A stretch of DNA of 64,000 nt from Synchiropus splendidus (lineage: Eukaryota > Chordata > Actinopteri > Syngnathiformes > Callionymidae), in contig NC_071343.1 in the NCBI RefSeq assembly GCF_027744825.2, positions 10,866,366 to 10,930,365 on the forward strand, given 5' to 3'. The position numbers and the translations under genes were made by a program. The notes beneath the pieces are model-generated. The model was not told where the DNA came from, made no database searches, and was given only the letters and a program-made list of their open reading frames with translations. This document shows, piece after piece, positions 1-11,799 of this stretch; the stretch's first letter is position 1, and each line of letters opens with the position of its first letter.

Positions 1-400
1 TCGCTCGCTGTCTGTGCTCCCTTCAGCTCATATTTTGCTGATGTGTGCAGACGTGGGGAAAAACTGAGGACCCAGACGTGAGAGTAATACGTAGGTTTCA
101 TTAAGAGGTCTTGGCCCGGAGGATTTACCGCAAGGTGCCGGGGCTTTTTGTTGGAAATGAGAGCAGCAGGGATTTGTTGGAGTTAGGATCAGTGTTACTG
201 CGCCACTCACAAGTTGGTGATAGTGAGTGTGCACAACATTCTTTGAATGACATGGAAAGTTTGGTAGCCACTTGTTTGTGTGTTGTCAATAAGTCTCCCC
301 TAATACACGTGTAGGCAGAATTGCATTGACTAATACAGCCACCAAGTTGGGGGTTAAAGTGAAACAGGTGTTGGAGACGTGGTTGTTGAAAGGATTAGAG

Positions 401-1204
401 CAGGGGTGAGGAATGAAATGTTTGAAAGGGCCACGTAACATACTGCAACTGTTGTGATGGGTTGTCACACAGAAAGAAAGAGGGCAAGGACAGCAAAACA
501 CGATGGGAAAAATCCAAAATATATGCCTCAGCCGGGGAAAAATTGAACCAAAAAAGATGAAAGGAACATCAGGATGTTAAGATCCGATTAGATTAGATGT
601 CCTTTATTAGTCCCACAGCAGGGAAACAGCATCCAGTGACAACAAAGACACATACCAAAGACACTGATGATACACAACAAACATCAAAGATGTCCACAAA
701 GCATCAGCAAACATAAAAACACAAAGCCTTAAAAAAAAAGTGAAGTCACAAGCTATCAAACACATAACAAATAAACAAACACAATATAGAAACAAATATC
801 ATGACGAAATAATAAATACAGAAAATATGAAAGATAATACATAGATAATAATAAGTTATATAATTAAAAAATAGTGTGAATAGAGAGATAATAAATAAAC
901 AAATGATCGACAGTCAACTCTACACAATTGAGTGGAATTATTGGATATTATATGAATATTTCTTTCAAAATGTATTTTCAAATATTTTATGAGAAACAAG
1001 AAAAGGTCACAAAAATGAGAAGAAATTGCAGTCCTGAACCAAAGGTATATTTACTGTTGAACTGGTAATGACTAAACATTAAACAGAACAAAAAACAAAA
1101 TAAAAACTGTCTGTTTGACAGTTTTAGTCTGACCTCATCAGGGTCCCATAAATACAGTCAAAGTGCCCCATATGGCCCTTGGCCACTGAAGTTTGCTCAA
1201 ACAG
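401..1204. mobile_element. hAT-type non-autonomous transposon (MITE) with nested LINE tail
   Basis: The left end opens with CAGGGGTGAGGAATG followed by a 'gggccac' block. The right end carries 'ataaatacagtcaaagtgcc...tggccctt', which closely resembles the right end of the second copy ending at 2207. Flanking octamers GATTAGAG (393-400) and GATTCAAG (1205-1212) match at 6 of 8 positions, as expected for a worn 8-bp hAT target-site duplication. No transposase reading frame is present. The middle is interrupted by an unrelated LINE 3' end from about 578. Family assignment rests on the termini only. Confidence 0.6.
578..900 (-). mobile_element. LINE 3' end inserted in the hAT MITE
   Basis: Read on the minus strand, the 580-625 stretch gives a 'TTTCCCTGCTGTGGGACTAATAAAGGACATC' type end (here described in pieces: TTTCCCTG, GGGACTAATAAAGG) followed by short ATCTA repeats. 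This is the usual 3' terminus of several teleost LINE families, whose tails are short tandem repeats. The upstream limit near 900 is a guess, because the body is A-rich and unremarkable. The exact family is unassigned. Confidence 0.45.
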
Positions 1205-1779
1205 GATTCAAGGTTTTGGTGCAGGAAGTTCAGAGACTGGCCCACCCGGAGCTACACAACTTTTGGTACGCCACGTCGAAAGAGCAGGACTGAGAATAAG
1301 ATTAAGTAACTCCAGATCCAAAATTTCACTACAGGCGTTTCCACTATCGGTGCCTTAGCCATGGCAAAAATATTCAAACAAGGGTGAAAAATGTCTAGTT
1401 TGTGCTTCATCCACTGACGCCACCTTCTCGCTACAGTTACTGCAGCTGCTAAGGCACAATTACCAACAGATTCTCGACTATTCTTGAGTCACTCCGGGCC
1501 TAAGAAGTCAGCCATCAGGCATCTAGGTTAACGTCACGTAATAAAAGTAGGAGGCTGGAGTGACACATAAGCCATGGTGTGGCGCTCCTGAAAGTCTCAC
1601 TCTTAAACTGTATTTTCATGTGACTTGGTCTATACCGTGCCTCAGATGATCATGTTTGCTTACTTGTTCCTGGTCTTCCTGTTTGTCTCTGTTTTCTGAT
1701 TCTGTTCCGTGACTCAGTTTGTTTGCTTCTCTCCTATTTCAGCGACACCTTGGGTCTCCTGGTTCATGTGTCTACACTG
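1205..1779. other. Unique-looking spacer without gene
   Basis: No open frame resembles a protein. A strong pyrimidine tract and AG (cttctctcctatttcag, AG at 1741-1742) would make a good splice acceptor, but the only downstream donor lies inside the start of the next MITE, so no exon is called. Confidence 0.5.
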
Positions 1780-2207
1780 CAAGGGTGGGCGACAGAATTT
1801 CCAGAGGGCCACATTATTGACTGTGGCTGTTGTGAGGGACAGTCAGGCCAACGTACACGGCAATATAAGAAGTTTTCAATGCAACTTCAATTTGGTTTCG
1901 GTAAAAGTAAAAAAAAATCAATGACAAAAGTGTGTTTTCTTGTATTTGATGAAGTTAAAGATTGTCATAATAAATCATACATTTTGGAAGGTCTTAAGTG
2001 GTGTATATCTTGCTAACATAACTAAGGGTAAAACATGTAAATACAAGACTTAGAGGTACTTTATTACAAGGTATTTGTTTCAGTATCTTTAATGTCTTTT
2101 CAATAGCTCGCCATCTGTTTTGTTGTTTTGATCGGACCTCGCAAGGGCCACACAAATACAGTCAAGGGGCCACATCTGGCCCCTGGGCTGCACTTTGTCT
2201 ACGTCTG
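1780..2207. mobile_element. hAT-type MITE
   Basis: The left terminus is CAAGGGTGGGCGACAG followed by 'agggccaca'. The right terminus, reverse complemented, is CAGACGTAGACAAAGTG followed by 'cagcccaggggcc'. The inverted, G/C-rich ends with CAGGGGTGGGCAA-like starts are typical of vertebrate hAT miniature elements. Short open frames inside have no transposase features. No clear 8-bp duplication remains. It shares its right-end motif 'aaatacagtcaa' with the element at 401-1204, so both belong to one family. Confidence 0.65.
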
Positions 2208-2474
2208 GCTTATTGTGTTGAGAACTTAGTCTGTTGAATGTTGCTGTACTGCAGTGGAAACAGAAACAATCAGTTCACTCTTTGAAGACTTGTTAAATCG
2301 GAGCTTTGCTGTTGACAGAAATGATCAGAATTTATGATTTATATTTCATTTTTAAGCACCTTGTGCACAGTTTAGTCTATAGTTTTCAAAGCAGACATCA
2401 TGACCTGATTAAATTCAATTTTCACTTTATCTTTACCTAAAGTTTGGAACCAGAACTGCTCCTCTTTACAGACC

Positions 2475-2489
2475 ATATATATACTTATA

Positions 2490-2567
<78 letters not shown>
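2475..2567. repeat. (TA)n microsatellite
   Basis: Imperfect 'atatatatacttatatac' leads into an uninterrupted TA run from 2493 to 2567. Confidence 0.97.
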
Positions 2568-2571
<4 letters not shown>

Positions 2572-2763
2572 GAAAATGTTCATTGAAAAGAATCTTGTGA
2601 CGTTCGCCGTGTCCTCACAAGTGACAATAACAGATGTGAAAAGCAACTCTAGAAGGTGACTTGGAAGAAAAATATTACTTTAAGATCATATATCATATTT
2701 TATTTAACTCCATTTCCAAATGATTACTTTGATTCAAAATAAATTCACATGCAGTATCTCAAT

Positions 2764-2765
<2 letters not shown>

Positions 2766-2795
<30 letters not shown>
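2766..2795. repeat. Poly-T tract, 30 bases
   Basis: An uninterrupted run of T. It may be the A-tail of a retroposed sequence on the minus strand, but no element body is recognisable beside it. Confidence 0.9.
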
Positions 2796-2797
<2 letters not shown>

Positions 2798-3310
2798 TGT
2801 CCTGCTCCTTGTCATACAATGCTCCCTATCTCTCAAAATAAATCTGTTTCCGTAAGTGGATGCTGGGCTTCGGTCCCAAAGCCACTATTTTGTTGTCCTT
2901 GGATATTTACTCATCAATCCGATCAGGACACGGCCTCTCTGACAAAGCAGATCCCTTCTTCATATTAATGGAATTTCAATATCATTCACTGCTGTTCCAG
3001 TTGAAAACATGCTCTGACTTTCACTGAGAGAAAGAAAACAACCAATAAATCATGAAAAAAAATAGCAGAGGTTTAACTATTTGGTGCAAATTTGGGAAAA
3101 TCACCCGTCGAACAAGGACGTTGTTTGGAGTGTCATTGATGGTTGAACAAAAAGGCTGATACATGTACTGTGTATTTATTTATTTACATCGTCGCTCATT
3201 CCTGATGATGTTTTCCTTTCTTGGATCACTGGGTGGGAATCAAACTTAACACTCTCCAGTGCATCTATTGACCTTCCTCTTGTGCAACTGTCGCACCTGT
3301 TGTTAACAAC

Positions 3311-3319
3311 ATATAAAAG
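3311..3319 (+). promoter_or_regulatory. Possible TATA box
   Basis: ATATAAAAG is preceded within 35 bases by CACCTG (E-box-like) and GTTAAC. It is followed 106 bases later by an ATG (3425) in the context 'catccacaATGcc'. That frame encodes only 35 residues (to 3532), rich in F, Y and L, with no known match. The arrangement looks like a TATA promoter with a short leader, but AT-rich DNA produces such motifs often. Confidence 0.2.
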
Positions 3320-3539
3320 ACGTACTGGTTCAGGACTGCTTCATCTTTTTGGGAGAGAGAAAATCTCAAAGGCAAACAGAGAGCATTGACCACAGTTACG
3401 CAGCTCACTCCATCTACATCCACAATGCCACCTCATTTTATTGTATTTCATGTGATTTTTAAGACTTGTCCTGCGTGCCACTATTTTTCATTTATTTATT
3501 ACCTTTACCTTTTCTACCTACCTATTACCTAACATTACA

Positions 3540-6500
3540 TAGCTGTTATGGGGAAAATATTTAAAAAAAAAAATTGCATACATATAAATGTATGCTCCAA
3601 ATATTGATACATTGATGAATGAATGATTTATGTATTTATTTCAATTATAAAGTAGATATGCAAGCAAATAAATATGGAGAAACTATTAGGGCTAAGCAAT
3701 TTATTTGTTTATTTGAATCATAAAAGGGATATGTAGACTAATATGAGCATGAAACAATTGAAGCTCCAGAATGGAGACAACAAGAAAGGAAAGCACAGTC
3801 ATGTGTTGGGATGTTTAGAAATGTATTGGGGGTGAAAATTATTTAATAAACCAGAAAAAAAAAAAAATTGAGGGCAGGAATGTTGAAATGTAATGTGTTG
3901 CTCATTTTTGTTTCAAGACAAAAGGTCAAAGTAAAGAGAAATTCCTCCTAAGGTGGTTAAAGACTGTGTATCTAGCTGGGTTTAAAAGAACAACCCAACT
4001 ATTAAGACATGGTTTCTATCCACTGTAAAAGATGCCCAACGGGTTCGCACATAGTTACATAGCAGCCACAGTCAATAGTATCAGAGTGTAGCAGCCAGAA
4101 CTCACATTTCCCATCCAATAGTTTTAAACGTAGTTCTCAAGCTGTGTCATCATTCGCTCTGGGCACCAGAAGCCCCCGATGACAAATACACAGTTACACA
4201 ACCAGAGTCAAGCAGAAGCAACACCGGCCGCCTCCAAGTTGTCATACAGAGAAAGTTCTTTTTTCCCCCTCTCTTTTGTCAAACGCTCACACTGGACTGC
4301 GATTTTTTTTTTTTCCGATACGTCAGTGTGATTTCTGTCTGGGGATTTAAGCATCTTAAAAGCCAATTAGAGATGCTGGCGGTTCTTTTTCAGCGGATCC
4401 AAATCTTTCAGTTTCATCAAAGTTTCCCATGTGCTTGCTCAGCATTGGTAACAGATGTCACCAGCAGAGAGCGGCTGATGATGTGACCACGGGGCTGATG
4501 CACGACGTTACGACTTCCTGAATATAATGGCCGGCGCTTAAATGTCATTATCTTCACTCTGTATGACACGGCTCTCTCAATCGCTTTACCTTACGCCGAC
4601 CTTTAACTGTGAGGATGGGAAGATTTTCTGCCTATTATGTGAAACCAGTCGGCTTGCCATGTTTTCCCTGTGGTTTTTGAGGTGTTTACTGCGAGAAATT
4701 TCGACGTGAAGAATGTGCCGTGGAAAAATACAAGCTCCAGAATGTCCAATGAAACAGGGAGGCTTGGATTTGTCTCACTGATACCACCGCTCAGAGTCAT
4801 GTTGATCATTCAGTCAAGGAAGTCAGGAAGTAAAGCTTCATCACTGCGTTCAGATCCAAACTACAAAACCAGTCGAGTCACAGTTCTCACATTAGAAAAT
4901 CACAGAGGAACTCGTGCTGACTGACTCTCACACTTCATCTTTTCTGATGAATATTTCAGGAAAAATGAATGAAAACTACAGGCATTTGAGTCAAAATGTT
5001 GGTTCAACCCTCAGGTTATGTATTACACAAAGGCTGTCAAACCCAAAGAAAGGAGGGTAAGAGAAAACTGAAAATAAAAATCGAGTGATGACATCATGTT
5101 GATCATGAAATCACACTTCAAAAATACACAGAAAATGTTGGTTTGTTGTGTTTCATTCAATTTAAACCACATTCCATTTGAAGATTCTCAATGTGTCTCA
5201 TACATTTCAAAATCTACTTTCAATTCTGCTTTATTTTAAGGGACAAGAAGTACAAAAAATTGTTCATGGTATAAAAAATATTATATTATAGTTTAAATAT
5301 AACTATTATAAAAATATTATAGTTTAATAGTTCCAGTTGCATCATAATGAACAAAAAACAATGCACAAGACAAAAATGTCAGAGACAGCAACAATGTCAG
5401 CTTTAGAGTTTTACTCCAGAAGGGTCACATAAATACAGTCAAGTTTTCAACACTTCACGATTCACATTTGGGCGCCATCAAACAGCCAATAATAGTGTCT
5501 CTCAACATAACAGAGGGAGGCAACACCGGTGCAGATTGTTTTAGTTCTGCAACGTATCTTTGATTGATTTGATGTTGGTATAAAAAGTGCGTCTGAAAAG
5601 CTTTAACTTCCACATGTGTACAGACCATTGCATGAACGCAAACAAGCTCGCTTGTCATTCTCTTGCTCCTACATCAGTCAGAAGACAGTGCCCTGTAGCA
5701 ACCTCTAGTTCACATGGGTTTTGAGGCCCCACTCCAATTTTCATGTGTTTTGAAAGGGGCTTTGGTCACCGCAGGTTGTCACATCTAACTAACCTGTTAA
5801 GAAACTTGACTGTATCCTGTGCCAACTCATTCTCACTCCCAAGATGTTTAAGCGTTCTACTGAAGCACATTTTTACCACCCGGCATACCACAACGTAGGC
5901 AGGGGATCACGTATAAACAGGTGGAGGTTGGTTTATGCCCTTGGATGGCCTCCTTTCTGTCTATATCCAATTGTCTTAGATGGTTTATATCGCACCTGAA
6001 GTGTACTTCCCAGTCTGGCATTCGCAAGAGTCCACCGATTCAAGTTTTTTTTTTTTTGGAATAAAATCTGGAGGGCAAGTGTGGCGTTCCACTCTGTATT
6101 TCCAAGTCACTGGGTTGCTTTTGTTTGTCAATTTTTTACTTCTGGTTTTGTGATAGTGTGCTAAGGCAAACTTGTGTGTCCTGTTAAAGCGAAAAGCAGA
6201 TGCTCTTTGCCGAATAGAAAACTAGACTGACCGCAAGCCACAGGTCCGTCCATAGAGGTCGATGTATTGTTCCTGCTGCTCTCATCACACAAACACAACA
6301 TCAGGAGCATCTGTAAACTCTTTGCAGGGATATTAATTTGTCATTCCAGCAAATACAGTGTTTTCCACTCCCCGCAGAGAAATGTTCTTCAGCATGATTT
6401 AGGGAAAAGAAAAAAAAAAAAACCTCCCTGCATGAGATCCTTTGCTTCAACTTGTCTGATGTGCAATTACGGTGGATCATTTGTTCTTGTTCGGTGGGTG

Positions 6501-7265
6501 GTAAGTAGATGTGTCATTAAACTAATTACAGATGTGGGTGCTTACAGTTTGGGGGGGTGACGGGGTCTTCTGGCATCAGGCAGCGCCAAAATGTGACCGC
6601 GTTTTCATCAATTTGTTGCCTCCATGTTTCCAAACGGAAAATAAAAATAAGTTCAGACTTTTTTTTTTTTTTACTTGGCCTCCTGTTTGGTTTTTGCTTG
6701 ATATGAATAACAAAAGGCTCCATTTATGGCAGCGATCTATCATGGACCATTACACTCTGGGGTTGATGTGGCCAAAAAAAAATATCAGTTCTTTGACATG
6801 AGGCATTTACAATGGAGCTCACTTCTGGTTTGTCCTCATTTCCTAATCTGTCATCAGTGCATCAGATTCCAGAGCTTGGTGTTCTTTCTCAGCAGTTGTT
6901 GTTTTCCACTAGCTGACCTTCTGGAGAGGAAGGGTATGATGGGATAAAACCTGTGCTATATCACTTTTTCCGTGCGTAATGTTGCCAAATGTGGCTTAAA
7001 GTCAAATTCGACACTGCAAAGCTAAGCATGGGTTGTCCAAGACACGGCCCTGGGTCCACCATCGGCCATATTTTGCTTCATTGTTGTCAAATCCACACCT
7101 AAGACTTTCCATGCCTTTTTTGCACATGGAAGGTTTGAGTACCTCACTTCAGGAAAATTCAAGTTGGATCACATTTGAGCTTCGCTATAAAGAAAGAAAG
7201 CATCAGTTAATAAAGTGGTGGAGGGGAAACCGTTGAAACACAATCCAAGGAGTTTGGCAAATATG
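3540..7265. other. Long stretch without recognisable gene
   Basis: Ordinary AT-rich sequence with short A or T runs (for example near 3850, 4310, 6045, 6409, 6660). A fragment at 5400-5435 ('agggtcacataaatacagtcaag') matches the right end of the hAT family at 401-1204, so 5140-5440 may be another worn copy. All open frames are below 100 codons and lack family features. Confidence 0.5.
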
Positions 7266-7470
7266 TTTTGGTTTCAGAATCAGAATCGGAATCAGAAAAA
7301 AATCCCAATTATTGATCCCAAGGGAAATTGTGTTTGTAACATGCTCTGTACACAATAAATTAAAAAGAAATAATATTATAAAGTGCAAAAAAAAGTGATA
7401 CAAAAGATCTTAGAAAAACAATGTGAAACAAAAGCAGTTCAAGAACAGAAAAAGTGCCAAAAAAAAAATC
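7266..7470 (-). mobile_element. LINE 3' end with hexamer tail
   Basis: On the minus strand this reads CAATTTCCCTTGGGATCAAT followed by a tail of TTCTGA-type repeats (7275-7300). The TTTCCC..GGGAT.AATAA signature plus short tandem tail is the typical end of teleost LINE copies. The A-rich body upstream (7340-7470) is probably its 3' UTR. No reverse transcriptase sequence is left. Family not assigned. Confidence 0.5.
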
Positions 7471-8028
7471 ACAGTTGGTGATGAAAATCGATCTTGCCAG
7501 AAACGGGACGATGTGTATGGTGTTTGAGTTTCCAAAAAGAATAACGGCTATGTGTTGGCATTTTAGTTGTGATCACAGCGGCTTCCACCACTTACTTCCT
7601 GGTCCAGATGCTGCAACAACTGACTGTCAGACAAACTATTTTCTCCTATGGAAATAAGTCTATGAATAATTTCCGAATTTGCACCGCCTCTCCTCAGCTC
7701 ATCCAGTAGTGGCCATAACCCATTTCAAGATTGTAATACTAGCCAAAGAAGGATCTGGGAATTCCTCTCCTCCAGCATCCACCACTTGGCTTGATGTTCC
7801 CTCACTGAGAGGATCATCTTTCTCTAGGAACTCAACAATTCGCTCATCTGTGTCTCTGCCTTTGCTTATTTGAGAATAACAACTCAGTTCAACCTCCAGG
7901 GTTGTACATTCTTTTCAGATAAAAGTGTTGGAATGTAACGCCAGACACTAGTGTTTACATCACATTCCACGTAACACCATTGGCTTCAGTCCTGTTGTAG
8001 ATTTTCTTTATCGAGTTTCAATGAGTTT
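7471..8028. other. Spacer without recognisable gene
   Basis: Two short open frames occur, neither with domain or splice-site support. Confidence 0.5.
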
Positions 8029-8029
8029 G

Positions 8030-8225
8030 GTGGTAGTGACACGCTGATGATGCTTCATGAAACAGTGTCCTCATTTCTGAGTCCACTTGATGGCGCTCCC
8101 TGAATTCTGTGGATTTGATCAGACATTTCAACAAAACCTCACATCATATTTAAAGTGAGAGCGCCACCTTCTGAGCTCGGAAAACAAGGACATTGTTTCA
8201 TGAAGCCTCATCAGGACATCACCAT
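8030..8225. mobile_element. Palindromic MITE, GCTTCATGAA family (copy A)
   Basis: Two arms of about 55 bases are inverted copies. The left arm has 'tgcttcatgaaacagtgtcc...gatggcgctc'; the right arm, reverse complemented, has 'ggcttcatgaaacaatgtcc...ggtggcgctc'. A short AT-rich loop separates them ('aacaaaacctcacatcatat'). There is no coding capacity. At least six related copies occur elsewhere in the window, so this is a dispersed fold-back MITE. The superfamily is unknown to me. Confidence 0.75.
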
Positions 8226-10150
8226 GTCCACAAGGTTACATTTCAATTCAACAGCTTCTCTTTCCACACAGCCACTTGGCCGCCATCTTGTCAGGAGGAG
8301 TTCTGGTTGCGATCGTCTTGGGCTTTTTTCTTCCTTGTGCTCTTTGTTTGCCACTGGGTGGAAATTGTCTTTGATGAAATCAGCCCAAGCTACTGACCAA
8401 AGTCTCTTAACCTTAAATTTGCTCATAAAGGCCACACTAACCGCAAATATGCAAACAAGCGAGATAGACGGTACATTGGCATCGTTTTTTTATACTCTCT
8501 GAATGTCATCATTGTTTGTCGCGTGACACCCGTACATACATGATGTTTGAATTTTGAGGCTAAGTTTGCAGTAGCAAGAATCGATGCAACACAGAAGTTC
8601 AAGTTCTCCAATGAGTGACTGGCACTTACACCATTGCGTTTCAAGGCTTTTTTCCTCGCTAATTCCGTCTGTAATGTGGCATTCGTCGAACCCAAAGGTC
8701 GACAGTTCAGACCTAGCCACCTTCCAGGCCTGTTGATGTTTCTTTGACGCTGATCCAAGACACTGATCCCTGCTCCCAAGACCACAAATTGCTCCTGGTG
8801 CCTTCACTGACATGTTTTGCCACTGGAATTTTTCACCTGGGGATTCGCAAAGTTTCAGGCTTTTTTTTTTTTTTCCTCCTTTCACCACGTGAACGGACTG
8901 AATTTTTTGCCTGTTAAGTGTTTAGAAGTAGTGTGGCAGAGGATGCGTGCGGTGGAGCAGCTTGTTTACCGTGTTCATTCAACTTCCCCAAAAGTTCCCA
9001 TACGGAGCGTTTGAAAGCCTCTCGACTGTCAATCATCGTCACTTTTTGACAGCTGGCAAGGCATTACATTTTTAGGGAACATTTTGCAAAGATTAAACGG
9101 TTATTTTGAAGTTTATAACAACATGCATCATGTCCTAATGACACTAATGAGTGTGAGTCGCTCTGAAACTATGTTGTGGCTTTCATAATGACAGACCCAG
9201 TACCTCACACTGGTTAATAGCCCGGTCAGCCCGTCCTTACTTTTCGACTTCTGTCTTGTTCAAACAAAATTTGAGAAACTTGAATTCAATTTTCCAATTT
9301 GTGCATGGAAACTAGAACTGAAAAGCATTTGAAAAGGGTGGAGAATGTATTACACAGAATAACAAACAGTATGTGAGTCATAAACATTCAATGGCAGGAG
9401 ACAATATTCTCAAAATAATTTAGATATAATACTCTTGAAATCCCTGAATGAAATGAAAGCACAATGTGTTTTGAAAAATGATATTAATTTAAATCCATTA
9501 AAATAGAATCAATTGAAGGTCTGTTTTTCAGCACAATTTTACAAAACATATTTTTTTATTTCAAACCAATATACTCATATATTCAATATGCCCATACAAG
9601 ATCCATGCAGAATTGTAAATATGAATACATTGACTATGAAAGAATAAATACTTTGTTAATTCTTAGATTGTTTTTAGAGAAATGTTTAAAGAAATATATT
9701 AAAAGGAAATAAAAAAAAAAAAAAACGTACCGGTAATATAGCAAAATAAATGATGCTGGGACGGTAATATGAATATAACTATCCAGTTATGTATCCGTCT
9801 AAACACCTGATCAGGAGTAAAAACAAAACAAAACAAAACAATCTTTTATTCAGTACTCTCACAAGTGAAAGTGGGAAAATAACATTGTTGCCACACAAAC
9901 TCGAACGGGCCATGTGTATGATCGACACATCAAGTGGCATTAACACCAGACAATTGGGTGTCATCATTCCTCCATTCGGTCAGCAACCACCAGCAGGGAC
10001 CAGCAACTTTCCATACCACACATTACCACCGCTCGCCACTGTATCTGGGATCATGCATTTCAGGCTACCAGAACTGTCAAAGCGATCTCAGCCTAATGTG
10101 ATTTGAACATTACAGCCTCAGACTGACGCTATCTTTTCCCCTGCATCCAG
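8226..10150. other. Stretch without recognisable gene
   Basis: AT-rich with short homopolymer runs. Open frames on both strands near 8400-8900 show no motif, repeat or splice support. Confidence 0.5.
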
Positions 10151-10218
10151 GCAGCGAGACATCACCAAGGAGGACAGTGATGGGCTGAGTAGCATCATTG
10201 TGTTTCGCTCTCCAACAG
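10151..10218 (+). CDS. Candidate internal exon, 68 bp, unknown product
   Basis: A pyrimidine-rich acceptor (tatcttttcccctgcatccag, AG at 10149-10150) leads into 68 bases. The end ...CCAACAG is followed by GTCATT, a usable but weak donor. Only one frame is open through the block: one leftover base, 22 codons beginning QRDITKEDSDGLSS and ending FRSPT, then one leftover base. The other two frames contain stops. The peptide is hydrophilic and acidic in its first half and looks protein-like. I do not recognise it. Its phase (1 base in, 1 base out) does not join directly to the other + strand candidates, so any link would need further exons. Short open blocks with fair splice sites are common by chance, so this stays a weak hypothesis. 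Confidence 0.22.
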
Positions 10219-10559
10219 GTCATTATTTACAAATACATATGCTGACGGACGTGAAAGAGTACGACGTCCTTTGTTATCATTCATGCAGCGGAGGATGCAA
10301 CATCATGGTGTGGATAGAATCAGTTGTCTTGTCAGAGTGAATGCCAGTTATTACCGTTAAAACATTCTTCAGAACAATGACGTCCGCTTCGTGCAGAAGA
10401 ATGGCACAATGCACATGTTTCCACACAGTATCTTGCAAACAACAACAACAGCCCTCGACTTCCACAGCCGACATTATCACCATTGTCACCCACTGAACAC
10501 TCAAGGCGTGACCTCTGGGAAGTGGAAACTGTCTTGTTGGAAAGGTGAAATGCAGTGCC

Positions 10560-10740
10560 TCAGGATATGTGTAGCACCATCTGCCACACAGCTACTGTGG
10601 TGAAGAACCACACACTCACACCTAGAGACAACTTAGAGCCACCAAGTAACCACTGTATGTTCTGGGGAAGTGGGAGAAAAGCCAGAGTGCCTACAGGAGT
10701 CTCAATAGCACAGGGACACAGAAAGGACAGAAGTTAAGTC
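10560..10740. repeat. Fragment of a widespread teleost interspersed repeat
   Basis: The text 'cactcacacctagagacaacttagagccaccaagtaacc' followed by 'ctggggaagtgggagaaaagccagagtgcc' resembles a very common fish repeat that reads 'cactcacacctaggggcaatttagag...gtgggaggaaaccggagtgcc'. I recall this as a high-copy dispersed repeat but cannot name its family with certainty. It is worn, with no coding potential. Confidence 0.45.
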
Positions 10741-11047
10741 GCCAGCCACCAAACAACTGTGCAGCCACTTGAATTAGTATAAATCATAAAGTTAAAACCA
10801 ACATTTTAGAATAATAACAATCATATGTTGTCTGAATACGCTTTGGTAACAACATGAAAAAACATTTTCTAGATCAAATATAATGCTATATAATGAATTC
10901 AATGCTTCCCCTCATTATTGGAATATAATATAATAGAATATAATATAATAATGAGGGAAAGGTAGTTACAGATGAAGTCACTAATGTGGCCCCCGAGCCT
11001 CACTTTCTGCTCGTGTCGGGTCTCCACTGCAATGTTTGGTGACTGCT

Positions 11048-11061
11048 GTTGCCATGGTGGC
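11048..11061. promoter_or_regulatory. RFX/X-box-like half palindrome in a GC-richer patch
   Basis: GTTGCCATGGTGGC resembles the RFX-factor consensus GTTGCCATGGCAAC, with a perfect left half and an altered right half. It lies in a locally GC-richer block (10980-11170) that also holds TTTAAAAG, CACGTG and TGACCTCA. The block could be a conserved non-coding element. Only cross-species alignment would tell. Confidence 0.15.
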
Positions 11062-11358
11062 ATTTAAAAGCCGAGCGATACGGGTCAGTGAGCGGAAACA
11101 CGTGGAGGGCTCCTGGGCCATGACCTCACGGTCCGCCGGGCCAGCAGTAAAATCTCAGGCACCGACCTTAATCGCATGTCTGTCTGCCTCTTGACAGATC
11201 ATTAGTCTCTTTATATGTCTGTTATAATTTGTTATCATTAGGTATGCACACGATGTGTGTTAAGTAGAACCAGAAAACACAGTGAGGATAAAGCTCCAGG
11301 TGATGCCATGGTGGTTCCCATTCCAGTCACATTCAAATCCTAAAAATGTAGAGAGAAT

Positions 11359-11361
<3 letters not shown>

Positions 11362-11443
<82 letters not shown>

Positions 11444-11470
11444 CTTTCTTTTTTCTTTTTTTTTTTTCTT
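11362..11470. repeat. (TA)n followed by T-rich tract
   Basis: A TA run from 11362 to about 11417 passes directly into a T run (to 11443) and a T/C-rich tail to 11470. Open frames through it on both strands (YIYIYI or KKKK) are artefacts. Confidence 0.95.
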
Positions 11471-11539
11471 CAAGACCTGCATTGAGTGGATGTGTCAGAT
11501 GAGTATGCAAGGGTGATGCCGGACATGTGTGAGGCTGTG

Positions 11540-11790
11540 GTGAGGTGTGCTGCAGCAATGACAGAGGGATTCCAACAGGATTACATCAGCTCCCAGTCCC
11601 CGTCTTGTTTACGATGGTGATGGACAGATGGAAAGATGTGGTTAGGTAGGAGTCTCTGTGGACCATCATTTAGATGACAACATGGTGATTTGTAATGAAA
11701 GTAATGAGGAAGAGAAGCTGGAGAGAAGAGGAATGAAAGTCAGCGGAGGCAAGGCCGAATCCATCACGTGAACGGGAGGACGAAGAAGCG
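11540..11790 (+). pseudogene. Decayed RTE-type LINE reverse transcriptase fragment
   Basis: Nucleotide stretches correspond, in order, to the better copy at 36214-37132: 'tttacgatggtgatggacag' (copy: tttgccatggtgatggacag), 'ctgtggaccatcattt' (ccgtggacgatgatgttt), 'gtgatttgtaatgaaagtaa', 'agagaagctggagagaagaggaatgaaagtcagcg' (first 20 bases shown in the copy as gagaggaatgaaggttagcc). The FADD catalytic region is damaged and several indels break the frame, so this is a dead remnant. Only about a quarter of the C-terminal reverse transcriptase region is left. The flanking (TA)n/T tract may have grown next to it. Confidence 0.65.
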
Positions 11791-11799
11791 GGGAATTAT

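Larger units (their letters stand above)
2208..3290. other. AT-rich spacer with microsatellites
   Basis: It contains the (TA)n and poly-T tracts annotated separately. Nothing coding is recognisable. Confidence 0.5.

Noticed and set aside
51..77. Possible 27-bp microexon (acceptor tgatgtgtgcag, donor GTGAGAG)
   Set aside because: It is too short to judge, the pyrimidine tract is poor and the upstream context lies at the window edge.
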